Below, piece after piece: positions 1-8,454 of a DNA stretch of 64,000 nt. Position 1 is the stretch's first letter. Every line of letters starts with the position of its first letter. A program made the position numbers and the translations under genes. The notes under the pieces are model-generated. The model did no database searches. It had not been told where the DNA came from and saw nothing but the letters and a program-made list of their open reading frames with translations. The DNA comes from Bacteroidaceae bacterium. GTDB taxonomy: Bacteria; Bacteroidota; Bacteroidia; Bacteroidales; Bacteroidaceae. The stretch is from the NCBI GenBank assembly GCA_902362375.1, contig CABIVS010000004.1, positions 363,304 to 427,303 of the forward strand. Direction: 5' to 3'.

Positions 1-501
1 CCAGAAAACAGGAATCACTGTATCGTACTGACCTTCATCCTTCTCCACAACGCCCATTATACGCCCCCGACAAAAAGGATAACCATATTTATCAATAAAA
101 CCACCGGCTGCCCCGGCATATTCGAAATATTCTTTTTGTCGCTGGCTCCGTATCTTCGGCTGACAGGCAGCCACCTCCGGGTGAGCATCCAGATAAGCAA
201 CCATTGGTTCCAGCCAATGCTCCGTCACCTCGACATCCGAATTCAAAAGCACTACATATTCTGCATCTACCTGCTGTAATGCCAAATTGTATCCGTCTGC
301 AAAACCATAATTCTGATCGAGCACAATCGTCTTAACAGAAGGAAATTCCTGTTGAAGCAAAGTCACAGAATCGTCTGTAGAGCCATTATCAGCCACACAA
401 ACCTCCATCCCCTCTCCTTCCGAATAGCGGACAACAGACGGAAGAAAAGTACGGAGCATATCACATCCGTTCCAATTCAAGATTACAACTGAAACTTTCA
501 T
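1..501 (-). CDS. Glycosyltransferase family 2 (GT-A fold), 3' part missing
   Basis: Reading leftward from an ATG at 501, the protein begins MKVSVVILNWNG and continues with VCVADNGSTDDS and VLLNSDVE. These are the nucleotide-sugar-binding and DxD-like motifs of rhamnosyltransferase-type GT2 enzymes, which add a sugar from an NDP-sugar to a surface glycan or lipid. No stop occurs before the left edge, so only about 167 N-terminal residues are visible. The start codon overlaps the stop of the upstream acyltransferase (ATGA), so the two are probably translationally coupled in one operon with mtaB. The acceptor cannot be predicted. Confidence 0.88.
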   Translation of the reverse strand, partial: MKVSVVILNWNGCDMLRTFLPSVVRYSEGEGMEVCVADNGSTDDSVTLLQQEFPSVKTIVLDQNYGFADGYNLALQQVDAEYVVLLNSDVEVTEHWLEPMVAYLDAHPEVAACQPKIRSQRQKEYFEYAGAAGGFIDKYGYPFCRGRIMGVVEKDEGQYDTVIPVFW

Positions 502-1421
502 TGCTGTTCTTTCTTCTTGTTCAATTCTTCCTGTTGTTCAGCTTCCTCTCTGGTTAATTTCCAGCGTTTATGAGACCACAACCAGTATGCCGGTTCTCTA
601 CGAATTGTCTGCTCCAATCGGTGAGCAAACATTTCAGTGATTTCTCCTTCCTTGGTTTCTTTCGGCGTCTCCGTCATTAGTTTGAATTCCGCTTCACAAT
701 ATCCTCTACGTCTCTTACTAAGTTCGCAATAGAAAACAGGGAAATTCATCATTTTAGCAATACGCTCGGCACCATTCAGAAAAGCAGTCTCCTGCCCTAA
801 AAAAGTAGTCCAATATCTATCAAATCCGCTGGGCCATTGGTCGGTAATCAGACCGACTACCATCTTTTTTCCATCACGCTTCAACTTAATAATTTCACGT
901 GCAGTAGAATGTTTGGGAATATTATATCCTCCGAAACGAGAGCGGATACGCTTAAAAAGTTTATCCAGATATTGATCTCTCAACGGTTTATAAACCTGCA
1001 CGGGAACATCTCCGGGTTTCATGATCGCACCCATGCCAATCAACCATTCATAATTGGCATAATGAGGAATCATCACAATAATGCCTCCGTACTTTTCTGT
1101 CAGTTCCAGATATTGTTCCGTATTCTTATAAATCATTCTCACACAAAGCTCTTCGGCAGACATATGCAACAATTTCAAATCCTCAAGCATATAATCCGAC
1201 AGATAGCGATAGAATTTGCGTTCAATCTGCAATCTCTCGGCATCAGTTTTTTCCGGAAATGATCTCAACAGGTTCCCCCGAACTACTTTCCGGCGATATT
1301 TTCCAATATGATACATCAGCAGATAATTCAAATCCGAGAACATATACAAAACCCGGAACGGAAGTGCCGAAAACAACCACATCCCACTATATACCAACCA
1401 GTAGATAAGTTTCGATCCCAT
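498..1421 (-). CDS. Lysophospholipid/lipid A acyltransferase family protein (LpxL/HtrB-like)
   Basis: A 307-residue protein of the bacterial lipid A biosynthesis acyltransferase family, which transfers acyl chains onto lipid A precursors at the inner membrane. The N-terminus has a hydrophobic segment (about residues 7-28). The family's catalytic H-x4-D/E motif is visible as HYANYE near residues 121-126, and LITDQWP fits the later conserved D-Q region. Length is normal for the family. It starts 2 bp after the mtaB stop and overlaps the downstream glycosyltransferase, forming a three-gene leftward operon. The exact acyl chain and position are not predictable. A role in ornithine- or other aminolipid synthesis is the main alternative. 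Confidence 0.87.
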   Translation of the reverse strand: MGSKLIYWLVYSGMWLFSALPFRVLYMFSDLNYLLMYHIGKYRRKVVRGNLLRSFPEKTDAERLQIERKFYRYLSDYMLEDLKLLHMSAEELCVRMIYKNTEQYLELTEKYGGIIVMIPHYANYEWLIGMGAIMKPGDVPVQVYKPLRDQYLDKLFKRIRSRFGGYNIPKHSTAREIIKLKRDGKKMVVGLITDQWPSGFDRYWTTFLGQETAFLNGAERIAKMMNFPVFYCELSKRRRGYCEAEFKLMTETPKETKEGEITEMFAHRLEQTIRREPAYWLWSHKRWKLTREEAEQQEELNKKKEQQ

Positions 1422-1423
1422 AC

Positions 1424-2743
1424 TTATATCAGAATTGTACCTTTAAGTGCTGTCATCTCTTCATTAAAATCTCCCAAACGTACATTGACCACCCTATTAT
1501 CCAGCGAATCATCGCTTTCCACCTCTACACGTATATAGTTCTCCGTAAATCCATGCATCGGAGCACCTGCCTTCGATTTTTCCATCAGCACCGGCATTGT
1601 CTGCCCAATATGACGAGCATAAAAGGCCTGCGTTTTTTGATCCGACAGTGTCAATAAACGTTGACTACGCTGATGTTTCTCTTCCGGGGAAACCACATAT
1701 TCTATTTTTAGGGCCTGCGTTCCGGGACGTTCGGAATAACTAAACACATGCAACTGGGTCACATTCAAACTCTCAATAAACTGATAAGCTTGTTGGAAGT
1801 ACTCCGGCGTTTCTCCACGGGTTCCCACAATCACATCCACACCGATAAAAGCATCCGGCATCACCTCTTTGATCTTCTTCACTTTGGAAGCAAAAAGAGC
1901 TGTGTCATAACGGCGGCGCATTAATTGCAAAACCTCATCACAACCGGACTGCAAAGGGATATGGAAATGAGGCATAAAACTACGGGAGTGAGACACAAAT
2001 TCAATGATCTCATCGGTCAACAGATTTGGTTCTATAGAAGATATCCGATAACGTTCGATTCCCTCTACCTGATCCAGCGCTTTTACCAAATCAAAGAAAC
2101 TCTCCCCTGTTGTTTTACCAAAATCTCCAATATTCACTCCGGTCAGAACAATCTCTTTTCCTCCTTCGGCAGCTGCTTGACGGGCCTGTTCAACCATGGA
2201 AGCAATAGTCCCGTTACGACTTCGCCCCCGGGCAAAAGGAATCGTGCAATAAGAACAAAAGTAATCACATCCATCCTGCACCTTCAAAAAGAAACGGGTA
2301 CGGTCTCCCCGTGAACACGAGGGAGCAAAAGAACGGATATCTTTGGTCGCCGTAGTGATAGCTTCTCCTTTTTCATGCTTTTGGAGGTCACCTAGATATT
2401 GAAGCAATTCTCCCTTCTGTTCAGCTCCCAACACTACGTCCACTCCATCTATCTTTGCCACATCGCCGGGCTTCAATTGCGCATAACATCCGGTCACTAC
2501 CACAAAAGCACCTGGGTGTTGTTTTACCAGACGATGAATCGCTTGCCGGCATTTCTTATCCGCCATCTCCGTCACCGAACAGGTATTTACCACACAGATA
2601 TCTGCCTTCTCTCCTTTACGCGCAGTCCGGACTCCTGCCTCACGCAGAATTTTACCGATAGTTGAAGTCTCTGAAAAATTTAATTTGCAGCCTAAAGTAT
2701 AATAAACGGCTGTCTTATTTTGAAATACAGTGGTATCTATCAT
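1424..2743 (-). CDS. mtaB: tRNA (N6-threonylcarbamoyladenosine-37-C2)-methylthiotransferase MtaB
   Basis: A 439-residue MiaB-family radical SAM methylthiotransferase that converts t6A37 to ms2t6A37 in tRNA. The N-terminal UPF0004 domain shows TLGCKLNFSET, VVNTCSVT and VTGCYAQ, whose cysteines bind the auxiliary cluster. The radical SAM motif CDYFCSYC lies near residue 155. GCKLN rather than GCQMN favours MtaB over MiaB or RimO. A C-terminal TRAM-like region follows. tsaE, which makes the t6A substrate, lies elsewhere in this window (41168). It leads the operon with the acyltransferase and GT2 and has its own promoter at 2770-2777. Confidence 0.94.
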   Translation of the reverse strand: MIDTTVFQNKTAVYYTLGCKLNFSETSTIGKILREAGVRTARKGEKADICVVNTCSVTEMADKKCRQAIHRLVKQHPGAFVVVTGCYAQLKPGDVAKIDGVDVVLGAEQKGELLQYLGDLQKHEKGEAITTATKDIRSFAPSCSRGDRTRFFLKVQDGCDYFCSYCTIPFARGRSRNGTIASMVEQARQAAAEGGKEIVLTGVNIGDFGKTTGESFFDLVKALDQVEGIERYRISSIEPNLLTDEIIEFVSHSRSFMPHFHIPLQSGCDEVLQLMRRRYDTALFASKVKKIKEVMPDAFIGVDVIVGTRGETPEYFQQAYQFIESLNVTQLHVFSYSERPGTQALKIEYVVSPEEKHQRSQRLLTLSDQKTQAFYARHIGQTMPVLMEKSKAGAPMHGFTENYIRVEVESDDSLDNRVVNVRLGDFNEEMTALKGTILI

Positions 2744-2761
2744 AAGCTGTTATAAACACAT

Positions 2762-2777
2762 TAACTTTGCAAAGTTA
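2762..2777. promoter_or_regulatory. Palindromic double -7 element between mtaB and the acyl-CoA synthetase
   Basis: TAACTTTGCAAAGTTA is a perfect 16-bp palindrome. Read leftward it gives TAACTTTG (2777-2770), a consensus Bacteroides -7 box about 27 bp before the mtaB ATG. Read rightward it gives the same box at 2762-2769, so it could drive transcription both ways or act as an operator. Confidence 0.55.
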
Positions 2778-2800
2778 CACATTATTATTAGTAAAACGCT

Positions 2801-2830
2801 TTTGGATACGAAAGTTTATTCCTATTTTTG
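2801..2830 (+). promoter_or_regulatory. Bacteroides-type promoter of the acyl-CoA synthetase
   Basis: TTTG at 2801-2804 and TATTTTTG at 2823-2830, spaced 18 bp, match the -33/-7 pattern of Bacteroides sigma-AB promoters. The -7 box ends 23 bp before the ATG at 2854, so an in-frame upstream extension of the gene back to 2767 would lie upstream of transcription start. This decides the start call. Confidence 0.6.
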
Positions 2831-2853
2831 CACAATTCACTAAAAAACGTGCA

Positions 2854-4527
2854 ATGATTAAAGAGAATTTCATTAAACTATACGAAAATAGTTTTCGTGA
2901 AAATTGGGATCTACCTTGTTACACCGATTATGGAGAAGATACCCAATATACTTATGGGGAGGTAGCTGAAAAAATCGCCCGTTTACATCTGTTATTCAAA
3001 CACTGTAGCCTCCGCAGAGGGGATAAGATTTCAGTTATCGGCAAAAATAATGCTCACTGGTGCATCGCCTATATGGCAACTATCACGTATGGAGCAATCA
3101 TTGTCCCCATCCTTCAAGACTTTACGCCCAACGATGTTCATCATATCGTCAATCATTCCGAATCTATATTTCTGTTCACCAGTGACAGCATCTGGGACAA
3201 TCTGGAAGAGGAAAAACTAACGGGACTGCGAGGCGTATTCTCACTGACCGATTTCCGGTGTCTTTATCAGCGTGACGGAGAAACCATACAGAAGTTTCTG
3301 AAAAACACCGATAAAGAAATGCATTCTTTGTATCCGAAAGGATTTGCCCGTGAAGATGTTCAATATACCACTTTATCCAATGACAAAGTGATGCTATTAA
3401 ACTATACTTCCGGAACCACCGGTTTCAGTAAAGGAGTGATGCTGACAGGGAACAATCTGGCAGGAAATGTTACCTTCGGTATCCGCACCGAACTTCTTAA
3501 AAAGGGAGACAAGGTACTCTCTTTCCTCCCACTCGCTCATGCATACGGCTGTGCGTTCGACTTTCTGACAGCAACAGCTGTCGGCACCCATGTCACTTTG
3601 CTTGGAAAAACTCCTTCTCCCAAGATTATAATGAAGGCTTTTGAGGAAGTGAAACCCAACCTTATTATTACTGTCCCGCTAGTGATCGAAAAGATATATA
3701 AGAATATCATCCAACCACTCATTAATAAAAAAGGCATGAAGTGGGCACTCAATATCCCGCTGCTCGACACACAGATCTACAACCAGATACGCAAAAGACT
3801 GATTGATGCACTGGGAGGCCGGTTTAAGGAAATCATTATCGGTGGCGCCGCTATGGATAAAGAAGTAGAAGAATTCTTCTACAAAATTAAATTCCCTTTT
3901 ACTATCGGTTACGGTATGACGGAATGTGGACCACTAATCAGCTATGCCCCTTGGGATGAATTTGTACAAGGCTCTTCCGGAAAGATTCTGGATATAATGG
4001 AAGCACGTATCTATAAGGAAAACCCTGAAGCAGAAACCGGAGAAATCCAAGTCCGGGGAGAAAACGTGATGGTAGGATATTACAAGAACCAGGAAGCAAC
4101 AGAGGAAGTGTTCACACAAGACGGCTGGCTACGTACGGGTGACCTCGGTAGCATGGACAACAGCGGGAATATTTTCATCCGGGGACGGCTCAAGACCATG
4201 ATCTTAAGTTCAAACGGACAGAACATCTTCCCCGAAGAGTTGGAAACAAAACTGAATAACCTACCTTTCATTCTTGAAAGTCTCGTTATCGAACGCAACA
4301 AAAAATTAGTAGCACTCGTTTATGCCGATTATGAAGCGTTGGATTCTCTCGGATTAAACAATCCGGATAACCTGAAAACAATCATGGATGAAAATCTTAA
4401 GAATCTGAACAGCAATGTAGCCGCTTATGAAAAAATCAGCAGAATCCAACTTTATCCTACGGAATTTGAAAAAACTCCCAAAAGAAGCATAAAAAGATAC
4501 CTATATAACAGTATTGCTGTCGATTAG
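2854..4527 (+). CDS. Long-chain acyl-CoA synthetase (AMP-forming)
   Basis: A 557-residue ANL-superfamily enzyme that activates a carboxylic acid, most likely a long-chain fatty acid, to acyl-AMP and then acyl-CoA. The P-loop-like motif YTSGTTGFSKGV lies near residues 187-198. YGMTECGP (A5) and TGDLG (A7 Asp) follow, with RGRLKTMILSSNGQNIFP leading into the mobile C-terminal domain. The start at 2854 is preferred over an upstream in-frame codon at 2767 because the promoter lies between them and MIKENFIKLYE is the usual Bacteroidales N-terminus. It is monocistronic and divergent from mtaB. Chain-length specificity cannot be read from sequence. Confidence 0.9.
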   Translation: MIKENFIKLYENSFRENWDLPCYTDYGEDTQYTYGEVAEKIARLHLLFKHCSLRRGDKISVIGKNNAHWCIAYMATITYGAIIVPILQDFTPNDVHHIVNHSESIFLFTSDSIWDNLEEEKLTGLRGVFSLTDFRCLYQRDGETIQKFLKNTDKEMHSLYPKGFAREDVQYTTLSNDKVMLLNYTSGTTGFSKGVMLTGNNLAGNVTFGIRTELLKKGDKVLSFLPLAHAYGCAFDFLTATAVGTHVTLLGKTPSPKIIMKAFEEVKPNLIITVPLVIEKIYKNIIQPLINKKGMKWALNIPLLDTQIYNQIRKRLIDALGGRFKEIIIGGAAMDKEVEEFFYKIKFPFTIGYGMTECGPLISYAPWDEFVQGSSGKILDIMEARIYKENPEAETGEIQVRGENVMVGYYKNQEATEEVFTQDGWLRTGDLGSMDNSGNIFIRGRLKTMILSSNGQNIFPEELETKLNNLPFILESLVIERNKKLVALVYADYEALDSLGLNNPDNLKTIMDENLKNLNSNVAAYEKISRIQLYPTEFEKTPKRSIKRYLYNSIAVD

Positions 4528-4626
4528 CATGTTTTTAAACATACGAAAGTGGGGAAAAAGTGGCTAGTTACAAAAAAATATATAAAAAAAGTTGGTGTTT
4601 CGAGAACAACATATTGAAAAAGTACA

Positions 4627-4634
4627 TACCTTTG
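4627..4634 (+). promoter_or_regulatory. -7 element of the small Ala-rich lipoprotein gene
   Basis: TACCTTTG matches TAnnTTTG, 52 bp before the ATG at 4687. No clear -33 element is visible at the usual spacing. Confidence 0.5.
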
Positions 4635-4686
4635 CAACGTTTTAATAAAGCAATTGATTGTATTACGTTTTTAAAAAGCAAAGAAA

Positions 4687-4908
4687 ATGAAAAAATTAGT
4701 TTTGATGGCCGTAGCTATCGTAGCAGTATCATTCGCATCATGTGGTAACAAAGCAGCTGACGCAGCAAAAGCAACTGCAGATTCTATCCGTATCGCTGAC
4801 TCAATCGCAGCAGTAGAAGCAGCAGCTCTTGAAGCTGAACAAGCAGCAGCCGCAGCAGCAGATTCTTTGAATGCTGATAGCACTGCAACTGAAACTGTAG
4901 CTGAATAA
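4687..4908 (+). CDS. Small alanine-rich lipoprotein
   Basis: A 73-residue protein with a lysine-led hydrophobic signal peptide ending in the lipobox FASC (Cys near residue 19), so the mature lipoprotein is only about 55 residues. The mature part is rich in Ala, Asp, Ser and Glu, with a repeated ADSI/ADSL pattern (ADSIRIADSIAAVEA, then AADSLNADS) that would form an amphipathic helix, perhaps a coiled coil as in Lpp-like envelope spacers. It has its own -7 box and a strong terminator, so it is a single-gene unit that may be highly expressed. I recognise no named family, and a structural envelope role is inference. An opposite-strand frame over it is a shadow of the Ala codons. Confidence 0.85.
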   Translation: MKKLVLMAVAIVAVSFASCGNKAADAAKATADSIRIADSIAAVEAAALEAEQAAAAAADSLNADSTATETVAE

Positions 4909-4935
4909 TTCAGAAACAGCTTAGAGAGAATTGAA

Positions 4936-4970
4936 AGTCTGCCATGCGAAAGCATGCACAGACTTTTTTT
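4936..4970 (+). terminator. Rho-independent terminator after the small lipoprotein
   Basis: The outer stem AGTCTG/CAGACT and inner stem CATGC/GCATG close on a GAAA loop and are followed by seven T residues. It lies 27 bp after the stop codon. Confidence 0.88.
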
Positions 4971-4996
4971 ATGCCTTTATTTTAGCTATTCACACG

Positions 4997-5905
4997 TTAT
5001 TTAGCGTATGAACTCTTCACAAAAGGAGCATTCAACAAATAATCCAAGCTTACTTCCACACTCTCTTCTACCGGCATACTATAGCCCTCGATTTCAGCAA
5101 CGAGATAGTTAACACCTGCAGTTTTTGCATTCTTAAAGATAGCGTCAAAACCTACCATTCCACTTTGTCCGATCTCTCTATGATCCTTCACATGGAATAT
5201 CTTGAAACGACCGGGATATTTATTAAAATAATCAACAGGACTGTTTTGTCCGCGAACTACCCAATAAAGGTCCATCTGGAAGAAGACATATTCAGGATTC
5301 GTATGTTCCAGCATATAATCATACATCACTTTATCTTCTACTTTCTGAAATTCATGAGCGTGATTATGATACCCAAACGACAGACCCTGTTGTTTACAAC
5401 GTTTGCCTATCTCATTATAATATGCACAATACGTTTCTAAATCTTTGAGCGTCTTAGGTACATCCATCCACGGAGCTACAATATATTTCATACCGGCAGC
5501 TTTATGATCGGCAATACACTGATCCCACCATTCAAGTGATTTCGAATAGTCACCGGAGGCGAGTTCTTCTTTCGACAGTCCACGCGTGCAGTGTGAAGAC
5601 AAGACTTTTAATCCTGCCGATTCGACATCTTTCTTAAATTGTTGAGGAGTCCGGTCATAAAATTTACCGTTATTATAATTGGCAGCTTCAACACCGGTAT
5701 ATCCCATGTTTGCCAATTTCTTCAGAAGAGCAGTATAAGTGGGGTCACACTTACCATCTTTGTTGTCTACCTTATTCAATATATCTCTGACAGAATAGAG
5801 TTGAATAGCTACTTCTTTTTTAGCTTTCTTCTTAGTTTGCGCGGTCATTGCCTGTGGAATCATGAAAAGAGTAGCCAACGCACATAAATAAATTTTTGTT
5901 TTCAT
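4997..5905 (-). CDS. Secreted sugar phosphate isomerase/epimerase (AP endonuclease-2 TIM barrel)
   Basis: A 302-residue protein with a signal peptide (MKTKIYLCALATLFMIPQA..., cleavage near TAQ) followed by a xylose isomerase-like TIM barrel. Metal-binding positions look intact: E in GVEAAN, H in SSHCTRG, H in GYHNHAHEF, D in QMDLYWV, H in HVKD and E in VAEIEGY. It is the last gene of a leftward set with a DUF1080 protein and two Gfo/Idh/MocA enzymes. In the homologous B. thetaiotaomicron cluster (BT2156-2160, from memory) this family takes part in the elimination/hydration steps that follow 3-keto-glycoside formation. Which step this protein does is inference. A 147-bp gap containing a long hairpin separates it from the gene before. 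Confidence 0.87.
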   Translation of the reverse strand: MKTKIYLCALATLFMIPQAMTAQTKKKAKKEVAIQLYSVRDILNKVDNKDGKCDPTYTALLKKLANMGYTGVEAANYNNGKFYDRTPQQFKKDVESAGLKVLSSHCTRGLSKEELASGDYSKSLEWWDQCIADHKAAGMKYIVAPWMDVPKTLKDLETYCAYYNEIGKRCKQQGLSFGYHNHAHEFQKVEDKVMYDYMLEHTNPEYVFFQMDLYWVVRGQNSPVDYFNKYPGRFKIFHVKDHREIGQSGMVGFDAIFKNAKTAGVNYLVAEIEGYSMPVEESVEVSLDYLLNAPFVKSSYAK

Positions 5906-5950
5906 ATAATAGATATCAGGGAATTACAATTATTAGATTTATATAGAAAA

Positions 5951-6040
5951 AAATAGGCACGGATTACACGGAATTACGCGGTTGTTATATAATAACGATA
6001 GTTAAAAAACCGTGTTATCCGTGTAATCCGTGCCTTATTT
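5951..6040. repeat. Long imperfect inverted repeat between the DUF1080 and isomerase genes
   Basis: The left arm (5951-5983) contains GGCACGGATTACACGGA and the right arm (6008-6040) its exact 17-nt reverse complement. The arms stay mostly complementary outward and inward for about 30 bp, around a 24-nt AT-rich loop. Within each arm the short unit CGGATTACA is partly repeated. It resembles a REP-like intergenic palindrome. As RNA it could stabilise or attenuate the upstream message inside the operon. Confidence 0.8.
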
Positions 6041-6053
6041 CTTATTTATGCGA

Positions 6054-6917
6054 TTAGTCCAAAACCTTCACGCGGATGTTGCGGAACCAAACATCATCAC
6101 CGTGATCTTGCAAACCGATGAAACCTTCGTGATTTTCTCCACCACAGTTATTCAGCAATTCAAATGCCAAAGGCCATTTATCTTCGCTGAACTTACTTGC
6201 CTGCAACATATCAGTCCATTGTTTTGTCCACAAATGATATTCAAGTACGTTTTCATCGTTTTGTCCGTGAACCACTGTACCTTTATAAACCATAATCTTA
6301 GCCTTGTTCCATTCGCCAAATGGTTTAGAGTTTTGAGGAACTGCCGGAATCATGTCATACAAAGAAGCTGACTGACGATTGTTATCTTTACCCAATTTAG
6401 CATCCGGATGATTGGCATTATCCAGGATCTGATATTCAGGTGCGGAAATATAAATAGGTTCAAGCACATCATTACCATCTTTGTCTTTAGAAGTAACTTC
6501 CTGAGCTAAATACAAAATACCCGAATTGCTACCTTTAGCAACCTTCCATTCCAATTCCAACTCAAAGTTTTTAAATTTATGAGCAAAGATCAAGTCACCA
6601 CCATCACCGTCTTGAGCTTCACCGCCGCCAGAACCGTTGAATTTGATGCAGCCATCTTCGATTGTCCATTTAGTAGGAACACGGTCTTTTCCATAACCAC
6701 GCCATCCGTTAAATGTTTCACCATCAAAGATTGTGATATAACCATTTTCGTCAACAGGCAGATTCAAACTATCAGTTTCCGGTGCTTTCAATGATTTAGA
6801 GTAAGACAACGCAACTTTTTGCTCTTCCGGAGCATTTGCTTTCTTCTGACCACCGCAAGAAGCGAAAACGCCTGCAGCAAGACAACAACAAGCTAATGGA
6901 TAAAATACTTTTTTCAT
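6054..6917 (-). CDS. DUF1080 (3-keto-disaccharide hydrolase domain) lipoprotein
   Basis: A 287-residue protein whose signal peptide ends in the lipobox FASC (Cys near residue 20), so it is probably anchored in a membrane facing the periplasm or surface. The rest is a DUF1080 concanavalin-like beta-sandwich, with typical blocks FDGETFNGWRGYG, FELELEWKVAKGSNSGI, PEYQILDN and GFIGLQDHGDDVWFRNIRV. The family acts on 3-keto-sugars and 3-keto-glycosides. Set between two dehydrogenases upstream and a sugar isomerase-type enzyme downstream, it fits the bond-cleaving (eliminase/hydratase) step of a keto-glycoside pathway. The specific substrate is not predictable. Confidence 0.88.
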   Translation of the reverse strand: MKKVFYPLACCCLAAGVFASCGGQKKANAPEEQKVALSYSKSLKAPETDSLNLPVDENGYITIFDGETFNGWRGYGKDRVPTKWTIEDGCIKFNGSGGGEAQDGDGGDLIFAHKFKNFELELEWKVAKGSNSGILYLAQEVTSKDKDGNDVLEPIYISAPEYQILDNANHPDAKLGKDNNRQSASLYDMIPAVPQNSKPFGEWNKAKIMVYKGTVVHGQNDENVLEYHLWTKQWTDMLQASKFSEDKWPLAFELLNNCGGENHEGFIGLQDHGDDVWFRNIRVKVLD

Positions 6918-6954
6918 GATATCAACTATTTAATTTTTAATTTTTAATTTACTT

Positions 6955-8442
6955 TTATCTCGGCATATCAGGAAGTCTCCAACCGTCACGATAAGTATGT
7001 TTCACTAATTCAGCAGCAAACTGTTTCGCATTAATCGGATCAGTCCATGTCTTATCAAATGTCGGATGACCATCATGAATCTTGAATCCGTCTTTGATAA
7101 CGGTACGGATCGTTTCGTTATCACCGATATTCGTAAAGCACATGTTAGCTCCATCCCATTCAAGAGTCTTATTCAGCGCTTGCAAACGAATAGCCAATAC
7201 ACCCATTGCTACCATTTCATTCATGGGTCCGGCTTCTGAGAAATCAGACTTAGTCATGATACGGTTAGATTTATTTTCTTTACATGCACGTACCCAGTCC
7301 ATCTCGTGCCCACCGTTCATAGCATTGGGAACACGACGACAAACTTTTGGCGCATTTGGTTTACGACCAGAAAGCAACCAAGGATTCTGTCCATAACATC
7401 CGCAAATCAAAGTATCTTTCGTTCCGTGGAAAATAGTCAAACCACCACCACTCTGCATCAGTTGTTTTCCTTCCGGGAATCCTTTCGGACGTTCAGGCAT
7501 CATACCGCCATCGTACCAATGTACTTCCACTTCAGGCATAGCTACTTTCGGCATATTTTCACGAGCAGGGAAAATCATTTTCACATGCTGTGCCTGCGGA
7601 GCACAAGCATTCAACAATAAAGTAGATGATCCTTCCACTTTGGTAGGATATTGCAATTTCAATGCTCTAAACGGCTGATGCAAAATATGGCAAGCCATAT
7701 CACCTAATGCACCTGTTCCGTAATCCCACCATCCACGCCAGTTCCAAGGATGATAAATAGCATTGTAAGGATTCATTTTAGCAGGACCTGTAAACAAATC
7801 CCAATTCAATGTACTAGGAATACGGTCTACACCTTCAGGAACATTCAATCCTTGCGGCCAAATAGGACGGTCTGTTGCACATTCCACCTTAGTTATATCA
7901 CCGATTTCACCATTCCAAATCCATTCGCATACCAAATCCGTACCTTCGTCTGATGAACCCTGATTACCCATCTGAGTAACAACACCTGTTGAAGCAGCTA
8001 AATTTGTCAATAAACGAGATTCATAAACAGAGTGGGTCAACGGCTTCTGACAGTACACGTGTTTTCCCATTGTCATTGCATCAGCAGTGATGATAGCATG
8101 AGTATGGTCGGCAGTTGCAATAATCACACCATCGATAGATTTACCCATTTCTTCATACATCTTACGATAGTCCCAGTATTTTTTAGCCTTGGGGAATTCG
8201 TCGAACACACCTTTTGCATACTTCCAATCCACATCACAAAGAGCCACAATATTTTCAGTGCCCTTCACGTGATTAATATTGGCATGTCCCATACCACCAA
8301 TACCCACGGCTGCAAGATTCAGTTTGTCAGTAGGCGAAATATGCCCGTGGCTCATACCTAAAATAGTACTGGGAGCAATAGTAATGCCTGCTAAAGCAGC
8401 AGCCCCCGTTTTGAGAAACTTTCTCCTCGAAATGTTTGACAT
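6955..8442 (-). CDS. Tat-exported Gfo/Idh/MocA family oxidoreductase
   Basis: A 495-residue NAD(P)-dependent sugar dehydrogenase-like protein. The N-terminus MSNISRRKFLKTGAAAL carries a twin-arginine signal (S-R-R-K-F-L-K), so it probably folds with its cofactor before export. The Rossmann motif AVGIGGMGHANI lies near residues 45-56, and the EKP-type motif appears as CQKPLTHSVYE. The long form with an extended C-terminal substrate domain is common in Bacteroidetes. Its place with DUF1080 supports oxidation of a sugar ring hydroxyl (C3 in characterised relatives). The downstream DUF1080 gene starts 37 bp later, so co-transcription is likely. Confidence 0.9.
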   Translation of the reverse strand: MSNISRRKFLKTGAAALAGITIAPSTILGMSHGHISPTDKLNLAAVGIGGMGHANINHVKGTENIVALCDVDWKYAKGVFDEFPKAKKYWDYRKMYEEMGKSIDGVIIATADHTHAIITADAMTMGKHVYCQKPLTHSVYESRLLTNLAASTGVVTQMGNQGSSDEGTDLVCEWIWNGEIGDITKVECATDRPIWPQGLNVPEGVDRIPSTLNWDLFTGPAKMNPYNAIYHPWNWRGWWDYGTGALGDMACHILHQPFRALKLQYPTKVEGSSTLLLNACAPQAQHVKMIFPARENMPKVAMPEVEVHWYDGGMMPERPKGFPEGKQLMQSGGGLTIFHGTKDTLICGCYGQNPWLLSGRKPNAPKVCRRVPNAMNGGHEMDWVRACKENKSNRIMTKSDFSEAGPMNEMVAMGVLAIRLQALNKTLEWDGANMCFTNIGDNETIRTVIKDGFKIHDGHPTFDKTWTDPINAKQFAAELVKHTYRDGWRLPDMPR

Positions 8443-8454
8443 GATTTTATTTAT

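Noticed and set aside
2767..2853. N-terminal extension of the acyl-CoA synthetase
   Set aside because: The promoter (2801-2830) lies inside this stretch and the extra residues are unlike the family.
4671..4955. Ala/Ser-rich leftward frame opposite the small lipoprotein
   Set aside because: Arises from GCA/GCT codons on the other strand; the rightward gene has a lipobox, a promoter and a terminator.
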